63,448 nucleotides of DNA from Nitrospirota bacterium. GTDB taxonomy: Bacteria; Nitrospirota; Thermodesulfovibrionia; Thermodesulfovibrionales; Dissulfurispiraceae. Below the pieces are notes generated by a model, which made no database searches, was not told where the DNA came from, and worked only from the letters and a program-made list of their open reading frames with translations. Location of the stretch: the NCBI GenBank assembly GCA_016936655.1, contig JAFGXL010000010.1, forward strand, positions 1 through 63,448, in the 5' to 3' direction. Of the stretch, positions 44,862 to 53,107 are shown in pieces; position 1 is the first letter of the stretch, and each line of letters begins with the position of its first letter. The position numbers and the translations under genes were made by a program.

Positions 44862-45627
44862 GTTTATTTTTATCGCATTGGCTGCAGCAGTCACTATGTG
44901 TAACTAGTGACACTTTTCTGCCATAAAGTTTTTCTAATACTTGCCTATCCAGCGCTCCAAAAGGATTTCCATGATAATATAATGTTTTGTTAATACATGC
45001 TATTTCATCAACAAAGGTTGTTATTGCGCCAATGTCGTGAGAGACCATAATGATTGATAGGCCTATCTGATTCTGAAGCTCTTTTAATAGCTGATAAAAA
45101 TCAGTCTGTCCAACCATGTCAATACCAGTGCTGGGTTCATCTAAGATGAGCAGTTTTGGGTTGTTGATAAGAGCTCTGGCTATTGAAATTCGTTGTTTCT
45201 GCCCTCCTGAAAGCTTTGAAAATGTAGCGTTTCCCAAACCGGACATGCCTAGAATATCGAGCATTTCATAAGCTTTTTGTTTATGTTTTTTGGTTGGCCA
45301 TCTAAAAAGACCCAGTTGACCGTATAGACCCATTAGTACGACATCCATAGATCTTGCGGGAAAGTTATTTATAATATTTTGGTTTTGAGGCAGATATCCA
45401 AATATATGTGCCTTAACAGCTTCCTTTGGTGTCATCCCAAAAACAGTAACACTGCCTGATAAAGGGGTGGCGCTACCAATGATTGTTCTGAGCAGTGTTG
45501 TCTTGCCGCATCCGTTTGGACCTACTATGCCTAGGAATTTCCCCTGTTCTAGAGTTAGGTTGATGTTTTTAATAACCTCGATGCCATTAAGTACAGTTGT
45601 CAGGTTTTTGATTTCTACTGCGTTCAC
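44854..45627 (-). CDS. znuC: Metal ABC transporter ATP-binding protein (ZnuC-like)
   Basis: 257 residues. Walker A GPNGCGKTT, Q-loop YLPQNQ, signature LSGGQKQR, Walker B LLILDEPSTG and switch His in SHDIG are present. The C-terminal tail is unusual: THSDCCSQCDKNKHE, with three Cys and two His, could bind the metal in the cytoplasm. It overlaps both neighbours, by 4 nt with znuA and 8 nt with znuB. Confidence 0.93.
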   Translation of the reverse strand: MNAVEIKNLTTVLNGIEVIKNINLTLEQGKFLGIVGPNGCGKTTLLRTIIGSATPLSGSVTVFGMTPKEAVKAHIFGYLPQNQNIINNFPARSMDVVLMGLYGQLGLFRWPTKKHKQKAYEMLDILGMSGLGNATFSKLSGGQKQRISIARALINNPKLLILDEPSTGIDMVGQTDFYQLLKELQNQIGLSIIMVSHDIGAITTFVDEIACINKTLYYHGNPFGALDRQVLEKLYGRKVSLVTHSDCCSQCDKNKHE

Positions 45628-46535
45628 TTCATCCCTCGCTGCATCTGTTCTACATTAAATTTCATCAGCTTTATATAGGTGCTCGTGTTGCTATCAAGAG
45701 GGTTACCTATAGGATCGAGGAAAATAATTTTAGCTCCAGCCTCTTCAGCTATAGCAGAAGCGATTTTCGGATTGAACTGAGGCTCTGCAAATACTACCTT
45801 GGCATCACATTTTTTAAGGCTTGATACAATTTTTGAAATATTTTTTGGAGTAGGTTCTCTGCCGGGAGCTTCTTCTATAACACCAATTATTTTCAGATTA
45901 TACCTTTTAGAAAAATATGTCCATGCAGAGTGGAATGTTACATATTCTCTGTTAGAAAAAACATCTATTGTTTTTTTTATATCTTTGTGGAGTGCGTACA
46001 GCTTTTTTTTATACGAATCAGTATTCTTGATGTAGTATAACTTGTATGCCGGGTCTGCGATACAGAGGGCTTTTGCTATCTTGTCAACCATCTGCATACT
46101 TAATACAGGATCCAGCCAATAGTGAGGATCAGGATGTTTGTCTCCACTTTTGTTAGTATGCTCTGATCTATGGCTGTGCGTTGTATACTCAAGAGGCATG
46201 CCTTCAGAAAGGTCTACAATCATCAGTTTTTCAGTAGATGCTGATCTGATTATCTTGTCTGCCCATATTTCGAGTCCTGCTCCTACCTTGAAGAAGATTT
46301 TTGCATGCTGTATGCTGCGCATAGTAGATGGAGTGGGCTCAAATATATGTGGTGATGCTCCTGGCGGCAAGAGTGTTATAACAGAAACCCGTTCTTTGCC
46401 GATATTTTTAACCATGTCAGAAAGAGGATGAATTGTAGCGACAGCTGTTATTTTTTCAGCAGCGTGCAGGTGAGCCGCTAAAGGCAAAAACATAAAGAGC
46501 AAAAGCGATATCATCAGTACTGCTCTTCTATTCAA
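45624..46535 (-). CDS. znuA: Periplasmic zinc-binding protein (ZnuA-like)
   Basis: 303 residues with a signal peptide. Cluster A-1 metal-binding protein: metal ligands are expected in the ASPHIFEPTPS and ADPHYWLDP-like (here DPHYWLDP) segments, in VTFHSAWTYFSKRY, and the Asp/Glu near the C-terminus. A short His-rich loop (THSHRSEHTNKSGDKH) before the second ligand is typical of zinc rather than manganese binders. The start is TTG 46535, with GGAGGAG upstream. Confidence 0.92.
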   Translation of the reverse strand: MNRRAVLMISLLLFMFLPLAAHLHAAEKITAVATIHPLSDMVKNIGKERVSVITLLPPGASPHIFEPTPSTMRSIQHAKIFFKVGAGLEIWADKIIRSASTEKLMIVDLSEGMPLEYTTHSHRSEHTNKSGDKHPDPHYWLDPVLSMQMVDKIAKALCIADPAYKLYYIKNTDSYKKKLYALHKDIKKTIDVFSNREYVTFHSAWTYFSKRYNLKIIGVIEEAPGREPTPKNISKIVSSLKKCDAKVVFAEPQFNPKIASAIAEEAGAKIIFLDPIGNPLDSNTSTYIKLMKFNVEQMQRGMK

Positions 46536-46546
46536 TGCTCCTCCGC

Positions 46547-46559
46547 GTTAAAGTTTAAC
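46547..46559. promoter_or_regulatory. Inverted repeat upstream of znuA (possible metal-regulator site)
   Basis: GTTAAA-G-TTTAAC is a perfect 6-1-6 repeat just upstream of the znuA ribosome site, in the 63-nt divergent region with the MFS gene. A Fur/Zur-family regulator could bind here; the sequence is not a canonical Zur box. Confidence 0.35.
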
Positions 46560-46598
46560 ATTAAAGTAATATGCGTTAATTAATTGTTATTATAGCAG

Positions 46599-47819
46599 AT
46601 GGTAAGAGCTCATAAGTTCTCAGCGCTATATTTTGAGGATTACAGGCTGTTTTGGACAGGGCAAGTTATTTCTCTCTCAGGCACCTGGATGCAGATTGTT
46701 GTTCAGAGCTGGCTTGTTTATTCTCTTACTAAGTCTGCTCTTTATCTCGGTATTATAGCCTCTCTTTCTGCATTGCCCATACTGGTGTTTTCTCTGCTTG
46801 GCGGTCATGTTGCAGATATATATTCAAAACGAAACATAATTATAACAACCCAGATATTATCGATTATACCCGCTCTGATTCTTGGTATATTGACAGATAC
46901 AGAAGCTGTTGAGTTTTGGCATATAGCATTGGCAGCACTTTTTCTGGGTACTATTAATGCTTTTGATGTTCCTGCAAGACAGGCATTTATGTTCGATCTT
47001 GTGGGCAGGGGAGATATAACAAATGCGATAGCGTTAAATTCTGCTGCTTTTAATGGAGCAAGAATAGCCGGATCTGCCATAGCAGGGATAATTATCGCAT
47101 ATGCAGGCATCCCAGCATGTTTTTATATCAACGCAGCCAGCTTTGTTCCTGTTGTAGTAGCGCTTTTTGCGATCAAGGCGAGAGGTGTTTCCGAAATGTC
47201 CAATCATAGCGGCATAATAAAGGGCATAGCTGCGGGGTTGCATTTTGTAACAAAGGAGAGAGATATATTTTATATCTTTTCTCTCATAGCTGTTTTTAGT
47301 CTGTTTGGAATACCTTATGCTGCGCTTTTGCCTGTTCTGGCTGCAGAGGTGCTTTCTGGAGGATCTGATACATTTAGTGCCTTGGTCTCATCTGGAGGAG
47401 CCGGATCATTTATAGCTGCAATTACATTGGCGTTTAAGGGTGATGTGATGAAAAAACAGATATTTATGCCAGCAACAGCCATGCTGTTTTCTTTATCATT
47501 CTTCTTTCTTTCTTTATCAAAAAACCAGTATCTGAGCATAGCTCTGGTGTTTGCAGCCGGACTTGGGATCGTGAGCTTTCTGGCTACTGCCAATGGATTT
47601 ATACAGCAAAGGGTGAGTGACATTCTGAGGGGCAGGGTGATGAGCCTTTACACTATGGTTTTTTTAGGGTTTGCTCCTTTGGGTAATACATTGATTGGCA
47701 TAAGCGCTCATAATATAGGAACTGTAGAATCACTCGCTCTTTTTGCAGGTTTGTGCATTGCAGGCACTGTTATTTTAATGAGATTATTCATAAGAGATTA
47801 TCGCGGAGGATCAATATGA
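46599..47819 (+). CDS. MFS transporter (EntS/DHA3-like exporter)
   Basis: 406 residues with about twelve hydrophobic segments. The opening YFEDYRLFWTGQVISLSGTWMQIVVQSWLVYSLT (recognised by FWTGQVISLSGTWMQ) and the motif LGGHVADIYSKRN are typical of the MFS_3 exporters such as EntS. Substrate unknown. It ends in ATGA overlapping tsaB, so it heads an MFS-tsaB-rimI operon. No ribosome site precedes the ATG; TATTAT lies 5 nt upstream. Confidence 0.85.
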   Translation: MVRAHKFSALYFEDYRLFWTGQVISLSGTWMQIVVQSWLVYSLTKSALYLGIIASLSALPILVFSLLGGHVADIYSKRNIIITTQILSIIPALILGILTDTEAVEFWHIALAALFLGTINAFDVPARQAFMFDLVGRGDITNAIALNSAAFNGARIAGSAIAGIIIAYAGIPACFYINAASFVPVVVALFAIKARGVSEMSNHSGIIKGIAAGLHFVTKERDIFYIFSLIAVFSLFGIPYAALLPVLAAEVLSGGSDTFSALVSSGGAGSFIAAITLAFKGDVMKKQIFMPATAMLFSLSFFFLSLSKNQYLSIALVFAAGLGIVSFLATANGFIQQRVSDILRGRVMSLYTMVFLGFAPLGNTLIGISAHNIGTVESLALFAGLCIAGTVILMRLFIRDYRGGSI

Positions 47820-48505
47820 AATGTCTGGGGATTGAGACATCCACCATGCTTGGAGGGGCAGCAATTGTAGAGGATAGCAGACTGATTGCAGAGGTGAGGG
47901 TTAATGTTAAGACCACTCATTCTGAAGGTCTTATGTCTATAATTGATTTTATGCTGCGGAGTTCAAAAATTGATATAAATAATATTGATATATTCAGTAT
48001 TTCGTCAGGTCCTGGGTCGTTTACAGGATTGCGGGTGGGGCTCAGCACAATCAAGGGGCTTGCATTTGCTGCAAACAAAAAAGTTGCGTCGGTATCTTCT
48101 TTGGAAGCTCTTGCATGGAATATGGCATTTTGTGAGCATCAGGTCTGTCCGATTTTTGATGCCAGGAAAAAAGAGGTGTATACAGGCATATTTAGATGGA
48201 ATGGCAAAGGTTTTGACCAGCCTCTTACCGAGAGAGTTATGGGCCTGGATCATCTGCTTGCAGAGATGGACAAATTTACAATTTTTTTGGGGGAAGGCGC
48301 TGAGATCTGGCGTGAGACTATATGCGAACGGCTTGGGGAACTGGCTCTTTTTGCTCCTCCGCAGCTTACAGTGCCGTCTCCTGCTAATGTTGCCAATATC
48401 GGTCTTTTAAAGGCAGCATTAGGTCAGCTTGAAGATGCTGCCACCCTAGCCCCAAGATATATTAGAAAGTCAGAGGCAGAAAATAAGCTGGAGGCAAAGA
48501 GCTAA
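47816..48505 (+). CDS. tsaB: tRNA threonylcarbamoyladenosine complex subunit TsaB
   Basis: 229 residues, ASKHA fold. CLGIETST, the GPGSFTGLRVGLSTIKGLAFA segment and the DARKKEVYTGIF segment match TsaB (YeaZ). With TsaD and TsaE it transfers the threonylcarbamoyl group made by TsaC (36598) onto tRNA. ATG 47816 has GGAGGA upstream. It overlaps the MFS gene by 4 nt. Confidence 0.93.
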   Translation: MKCLGIETSTMLGGAAIVEDSRLIAEVRVNVKTTHSEGLMSIIDFMLRSSKIDINNIDIFSISSGPGSFTGLRVGLSTIKGLAFAANKKVASVSSLEALAWNMAFCEHQVCPIFDARKKEVYTGIFRWNGKGFDQPLTERVMGLDHLLAEMDKFTIFLGEGAEIWRETICERLGELALFAPPQLTVPSPANVANIGLLKAALGQLEDAATLAPRYIRKSEAENKLEAKS

Positions 48506-48509
48506 TTTG

Positions 48510-48950
48510 ATGCGTGATTTGGTTATCAGGTCAGTTGTGGCTGAAGATATGCCTCAGATAATTAATATTGAACAGATCTCTTTCTCATCTCCTTGGCCTG
48601 AGGCATCATTTTTGAGCGAACTATACAACAGATATTCAGTATGCAGGGTGGCTGAAAACAATGGCACAATAGCTGGATATATTTTTGTACGCCATATATC
48701 GGACGAATGTCATATAATGACATTGGCTGTGCATGATCTTTACAGACGAAAAGGGGTTGCATCCATTCTTCTTAAGGATATGTTGAGTGATGTGAGATCA
48801 GAGGGTCAGCCTTTTATTTATCTAGAGGTCAGGGCATCAAATATCGCAGCACAGAGTCTTTATCAAAAGTTTGGATTTGTTAAGTGCGGTATCAGAAAGG
48901 GCTATTATGCAAGCCCTGAGGAAGATGCTGTGGTTATGGTAAAAAAGTGA
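48510..48950 (+). CDS. rimI: Ribosomal-protein-alanine N-acetyltransferase RimI
   Basis: 146 residues of GNAT fold. It has SSPWPEASFLSEL, the H-x-x-x-x-L beta-4 segment HIMTLAVHDLYRRKGVASILL with acetyl-CoA-binding RRKGVA, and the C-terminal ASNIAAQSLYQKFGF. The tsaB-rimI order is common. ATG 48510 is preferred over the TTG 3 nt before. Target (S18 or another N-terminus) is inferred. Confidence 0.9.
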   Translation: MRDLVIRSVVAEDMPQIINIEQISFSSPWPEASFLSELYNRYSVCRVAENNGTIAGYIFVRHISDECHIMTLAVHDLYRRKGVASILLKDMLSDVRSEGQPFIYLEVRASNIAAQSLYQKFGFVKCGIRKGYYASPEEDAVVMVKK

Positions 48951-49034
48951 TTTTTTAGACGCTGGTCAGTAATTTTATAGCTTAAAACGCCGAACGTGTG
49001 AGATAATTAATTATAAAAAGAAAAGGAGGTAAAA

Positions 49035-49205
49035 ATGCCTATATATGAATTTAGTTGCGACAAGTGCAATGCAGAATTTAGCACAATTGTTAAGGCAACA
49101 GAAGATAAGGTTGTATGCCCTGTATGCGGTTCTGATGAGGTTAGCAAATTGATATCCCCATTTAGTTATGGTGGCGGATCACCTTTTGATTGCGGCAGCA
49201 TGTGA
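49035..49205 (+). CDS. FmdB-family zinc-ribbon protein
   Basis: 56 residues, ATG 49035 with AAAGGAGGT 5 nt upstream. MPIYEFSCDKCNAEF and VVCPVCGSDEV give two CxxC pairs of a small zinc ribbon, the FmdB regulatory-protein family. It ends GGGSPFDCGSM with an extra Cys. Role unknown; the name comes from a gene next to formamidase or formate-related genes elsewhere. It is monocistronic, closed by a strong terminator. Confidence 0.85.
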   Translation: MPIYEFSCDKCNAEFSTIVKATEDKVVCPVCGSDEVSKLISPFSYGGGSPFDCGSM

Positions 49206-49259
49206 GGCCCCTCTTACTGAACCGTGTGTTCAGTTTAAAAGCCTTAAATACAAATCGTT

Positions 49260-49294
49260 GAAAGCCGGCGGTCTTAGAACCGCCGGCTTTTTTA
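49260..49294 (+). terminator. Rho-independent terminator
   Basis: AAAGCCGGCGGT pairs with ACCGCCGGCTTT around a TCTTAGA-type loop, followed by TTTTA. It is G+C rich and perfect. Confidence 0.9.
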
Positions 49295-49318
49295 TATTTA
49301 TTAATACCGCCGGCAATT

Positions 49319-49756
49319 TTATTTTAAATATTTAAGAATGGAATTCTTGTCCAATTTTGTGAGATCTGCTGAGATGCTCTTTTTCAGACTCTCTTTTTGT
49401 TCACTATCAAGTCCGTTTTCTATTCGAGGCATAATTTTCGTAGGAGCAGCCAAATACCATGTATCTGGTTTTGATTTTTTTAGAATAATTTTTATTGATT
49501 CAATAATATTGTTTATCAGCCGTCTTTCTGTCTCGTTTTCCAAAGAGTGAGACTCTGCTGAACCCTTTACCCATCCCATGCTGCCGGCTTCACCAAAACT
49601 TCCTAAACTGTCCGCCACTTTTTCTGAAATTCTGCTGTGTGCATCAAGATAGTCGAAGCTTTCGATAAGTTTAAGGCTCGGTGTTTTTTGATTAGTGATG
49701 AGATAACGGTATGCCTTGAAATGCCCCAAGTCTGCTACGATCATGATCTTTTCCAT
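49319..49756 (-). CDS. Host-attachment-like protein (baeRF family)
   Basis: 145 residues. It opens IMIVADLGHFKAYRY and ends LAAPTKIMPRIENGL ... DLTKLDKNSILKYL, the pattern of the 'protein required for attachment to host cells' family, which belongs to the archaeo-eukaryotic release-factor-like fold of bacteria. The name is historical and the function is unclear; roles at ribosomes have been proposed for relatives. Monocistronic. Confidence 0.75.
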   Translation of the reverse strand: MEKIMIVADLGHFKAYRYLITNQKTPSLKLIESFDYLDAHSRISEKVADSLGSFGEAGSMGWVKGSAESHSLENETERRLINNIIESIKIILKKSKPDTWYLAAPTKIMPRIENGLDSEQKESLKKSISADLTKLDKNSILKYLK

Positions 49757-49866
49757 AAATCACCTCACGCAAAGTCTGAGTTGTTTAGTACGGTAAAAAT
49801 CTGAGGGCAGAGTATATTTATATATAGAAGTGTAGCTCTAATGCAGCAATAATTCCAGCCCGGTTT

Positions 49867-51498
49867 TTATTGTCTGCAGAAACTTGCAAAAAAGTCGTTT
49901 CCTTTGTCATCAACAAGAATAAAGGCAGGGAAGTCTTCGACCTCGATTTTCCATACAGCCTCCATTCCCAGCTCAGAATAGTCTAGACACTCAACCTTTT
50001 TAATATGCTCTTCAGCAAGCAGCGCAGCAGGGCCTCCTATAGAGCCCAGATAAAAGCCGCCATGTTTTTTGCAAGATTCAGTAACCTGCTCACCGCGGTT
50101 GCCTTTTGCTATCATGATAAGCGACCCGCTGTTTGACTGCAGAAGATCAACATAAGAGTCCATCCTTCCAGCAGTAGTAGGGCCGAACGAACCAGACGGT
50201 TTCCCAGCAGGTGTTTTTGCAGGGCCGGCATAGTAGACAGGATGATTTTTGAGATAATCTGGAATGCCGAGCCCCTTGTCTATGCGCTCTTTGAATCTGG
50301 CGTGCGCAATGTCTCTGGCAACAACAAGCGTGCCGGTTAGTGACAAACGTGTTGTTACAGGATATTTTGAAAGCTCTGCCAGGATCTCTTGCATTGGCCT
50401 GTTAAGATTCATTTTTACAGCGCCATGGTCATGTCTGCCCATATACTTTTTAGGAATGTATTTGCCGGGATCCCGTTCAAGATCCTCTATCCATATCCCA
50501 TCCGTATTGATTTTTGCTTTTATGTTTCTGTCTGCTGAGCATGATACCCCCATGCCCACAGGACATGACGCGCCATGCCTTGGCAGCCTTATAACACGCA
50601 CATCAAACGCAAAATATTTGCCGCCGAACTGAGCGCCCATGCCGCAAGTGTGAGCAGCATTGAGCAGCTTCTTTTCGAGTTCAAGGTCACGGAATGCCTG
50701 TCCATGTATACTGCCGGTTACAGGCAGATTATCCAGATACTTTGCTGTTGCCAGCTTTACTGTTTTTAGGCATGATTCTGCTGAAGTCCCGCCTATAACA
50801 AAAGCGATTCTATATGGAGGACAGGCTGCTGTGCCAAGAGTGTTCATCTTTTTGACAAGGAATTTTTCGAGAGTATCAGGATTGAGAATGGCTTTTGTCT
50901 CTTGAAACAGCATAGTCTTGTTTGCTGAGCCGCCGCCCTTTGTTATAAAAAGAAAATTGTACTCCATGCCGTCATCAGAATAAATATCTATTTGGCCAGG
51001 CATATTTGAGCCTGAGTTGACCTCTTCGTACATATTAAGAGCCACAGTCTGGGAGTAGCGCAGGTTTTCTTCGGTGAATGTCTTATAAATGCCTTTTGAT
51101 ATATAGAGCTCATCATTGCCGCCTGTCCATACCTGCTGGCCTTTTTTTGCAAATACAGTAACAGTGCCGGTATCCTGGCAAAGAGGGAGTTCAAACTTTG
51201 CTGCAACCTCGGCATTGCGCAGCATTGCAACAGCTACACCCTTGTCATTCTGTGAGGCCTCAGGGTCAGAAAGTATAGATGCTATCTGCTCAAGATGCTC
51301 AGGGCTCAATAAAAAAGAGACATCCCTAAGAGCCTCGTTTGTTATCAGCGACAGCGCATCAGGGGCTATTACCAGCATATCTTTATTCTTAAATGATTCT
51401 ACAGATACATAATCTTTGGTAAGCAGACGATATCTGGTCTCTTTAGGTTTAAGCGGAAATGGCGGATGATATGAAAAACTGCTGTTTATATCAGACAT
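49867..51498 (-). CDS. fum: Class I (Fe-S) fumarate hydratase
   Basis: 543 residues of single-chain FumA/FumB type. CQDTGT holds the first cluster Cys, later ones lie in [12 protein letters not shown] and [10 protein letters not shown], and [19 protein letters not shown] and GSIGGPAA belong to the beta domain. The 4Fe-4S cluster is oxygen-labile, fitting an anaerobe. ATG 51498 has GGAGG upstream; the reading from 51528 would lie before it. tRNA-Sec is immediately upstream on the same strand. Confidence 0.95.
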   Translation of the reverse strand: MSDINSSFSYHPPFPLKPKETRYRLLTKDYVSVESFKNKDMLVIAPDALSLITNEALRDVSFLLSPEHLEQIASILSDPEASQNDKGVAVAMLRNAEVAAKFELPLCQDTGTVTVFAKKGQQVWTGGNDELYISKGIYKTFTEENLRYSQTVALNMYEEVNSGSNMPGQIDIYSDDGMEYNFLFITKGGGSANKTMLFQETKAILNPDTLEKFLVKKMNTLGTAACPPYRIAFVIGGTSAESCLKTVKLATAKYLDNLPVTGSIHGQAFRDLELEKKLLNAAHTCGMGAQFGGKYFAFDVRVIRLPRHGASCPVGMGVSCSADRNIKAKINTDGIWIEDLERDPGKYIPKKYMGRHDHGAVKMNLNRPMQEILAELSKYPVTTRLSLTGTLVVARDIAHARFKERIDKGLGIPDYLKNHPVYYAGPAKTPAGKPSGSFGPTTAGRMDSYVDLLQSNSGSLIMIAKGNRGEQVTESCKKHGGFYLGSIGGPAALLAEEHIKKVECLDYSELGMEAVWKIEVEDFPAFILVDDKGNDFFASFCRQ

Positions 51499-51579
51499 CA
51501 GAACCTCCGGTATGTTTTTGGAAGGCAATTCACATTATAAATGCAACAGATGGTTAATTCAATAACGAGAGATCAAGAT

Positions 51580-51677
51580 TGGCGGGAGCGTGTGGGAATC
51601 GAACCCACCCTGCCACCTTTTGAGCGGCAACACCGGATTTGAAGTCCGGGAGGGACACCAGAACCCTATGCACTCCC
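51580..51677 (-). tRNA. selC: tRNA-Sec (anticodon TCA)
   Basis: 98 nt on the reverse strand with encoded CCA. The acceptor GGGAGTG pairs with CGCTCCC (one G-U), the anticodon loop ACTTCAAAT contains TCA, and a long variable arm (TGTTGCCGC...GGTGGCA region) is present, as only selenocysteine tRNA has. It decodes the UGA in fdhA at 40540. selA, selB and selD are not in the window. Confidence 0.95.
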
Positions 51678-51752
51678 ATATCTGGTTATGAAACGCAATG
51701 GATATATTAATGTCTTTGACTGAGGGTGTCAAATCAGAGAAAATAGATATTC

Positions 51753-51781
51753 TTGACAGGTGTAGTTTGATCCAATAGAAT
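51753..51781 (+). promoter_or_regulatory. Predicted promoter of the secreted TPR gene
   Basis: TTGACA (51753-51758), 17-nt spacer, TAGAAT (51776-51781), about 38 nt of leader before ATG 51826. Confidence 0.6.
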
Positions 51782-51825
51782 TGAACCATAGTGTTTGATA
51801 TATGAAGCAAGGCCACGAGGATATT

Positions 51826-53082
51826 ATGCATTCAGACGCTTTCTATTTAAAGATAGTTATGGGAACTGCATCCAGGTTTATTATTTCTTTTCTTGTTCTT
51901 ATTTCAATCCCGGACATTTCTATTGCGATTGATTGCAGCAGAGCTCCTGCAGGATTTGGAGGCAGTTGGGCTCGGGCATACAAAAATTGGTGCGAATCAT
52001 GCGGTGGTATATATTCTTCACGCGGGCCTACATGCACCCCTGGGGCTAACTGGGGTGTGGGATCTCCCTATCGGCAGCCATCATATGATTATGAGGCGGA
52101 TCGGCGGCGGCAGGAAGAGGAAGAAAGGCAGCGTATTGAGGCTGAAAGAAGAAGGCAGGAGGAGCTTGAGGAGCAGCGTACGCGTGAAGAAGAAGAGGTA
52201 AGGCGCAGGCAGCAGCAGTTTGAAATGAGTAAGCAGAATGCCCTGAAGAGCATGAAAGGAATCTCAGAGGGCGAACTTGATTTAAAGGGCGTTGATGCTG
52301 ATGAACTGACAATAAAAGATTTTAAAAATGAAGGATCAGGCAGTCATGAGTTGAAGAATATATCCCCTCCTGATGTTAGTGCGTCTCCAAATAAAATGAA
52401 TTGTGAATGGGGTAATATGGGGCCCTCAGCAGTTGATCTTCGCTGCCTCGGCCTTGACCCTGATAAGCCTGTTGCTGTTGATCCACATGTTGTCAAAGGT
52501 AAAGAGCGGGCATTCCCAGTGCAGATAGATCCTGAAACATTTAAGAACATAAATTATAACAAAGGATTTAAAGCTTTGAAGCGCTTTGATGCTGCTTCTG
52601 CTGCTCAGGCTATCAAATATTTTGAACAGGCCCGGAAGGAAAGGCCTAATGACCCGATGATCCGAAATGGATTGTATCTAGCACAGGACATCTATAAAGC
52701 CCGCCAGCAGAAAGAGAAAGACGATAAGGCAAAGGCCTCTTATTTCACTCTCCAGAGCTATGCCTGCCTGATGATGGGCGACACGACAAATGCGAGGAAT
52801 TATATTCAGCAGGCTCGCCAGCTTGATCAGTCGGAAAATAAAGCTAAATTTGTTGAGTCCCTTGCTAAAATTGATTGGGGAGAAACCTCAACATCCCCTA
52901 ACAGGAGACAGGCTTATCAGTTGGTGTCAGGCGGTCTGGTGTCTATCTATAAACAGCATTATGCTGTTGCGCTTGATATGATCGAAGCTGCGCAGCTCCT
53001 GCAGCCGGAAGACAGATTTATTAATGCATTCCTTCAGGAAATGCGTAAATATGAATCAACTGTAAGGGAGAGAGAAAGATAA
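51826..53082 (+). CDS. Secreted coiled-coil and TPR protein
   Basis: 418 residues from ATG 51826, with GAGG upstream. A signal peptide is followed by a short Cys-containing domain (four Cys within IDCSRAPAG ... WCESCGG ... TC), a long charged coiled coil of Arg/Glu/Gln (about residues 80-145), a middle linker, and TPR-like helices from about residue 235 (KALKRFDAASAAQAIKYFEQARKERPNDP; SYACLMMGDTTNARNYIQQARQLD; KQHYAVALDMIEAAQLLQPEDRF). It is likely a periplasmic scaffold; partner unknown. The next gene, 25 nt on, also has TPR-like repeats. Confidence 0.8.
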   Translation: MHSDAFYLKIVMGTASRFIISFLVLISIPDISIAIDCSRAPAGFGGSWARAYKNWCESCGGIYSSRGPTCTPGANWGVGSPYRQPSYDYEADRRRQEEEERQRIEAERRRQEELEEQRTREEEEVRRRQQQFEMSKQNALKSMKGISEGELDLKGVDADELTIKDFKNEGSGSHELKNISPPDVSASPNKMNCEWGNMGPSAVDLRCLGLDPDKPVAVDPHVVKGKERAFPVQIDPETFKNINYNKGFKALKRFDAASAAQAIKYFEQARKERPNDPMIRNGLYLAQDIYKARQQKEKDDKAKASYFTLQSYACLMMGDTTNARNYIQQARQLDQSENKAKFVESLAKIDWGETSTSPNRRQAYQLVSGGLVSIYKQHYAVALDMIEAAQLLQPEDRFINAFLQEMRKYESTVRERER

Positions 53083-53107
53083 CTGTCCCTTCACAAAAGG
53101 CGGATAT

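Noticed and set aside
51580-51677. selC as attachment site of an integrated island covering 51.7-60 kb
   Set aside because: The accessory genes lie on the 5' side of the tRNA, no integrase is present and no repeat of the tRNA 3' end is seen.
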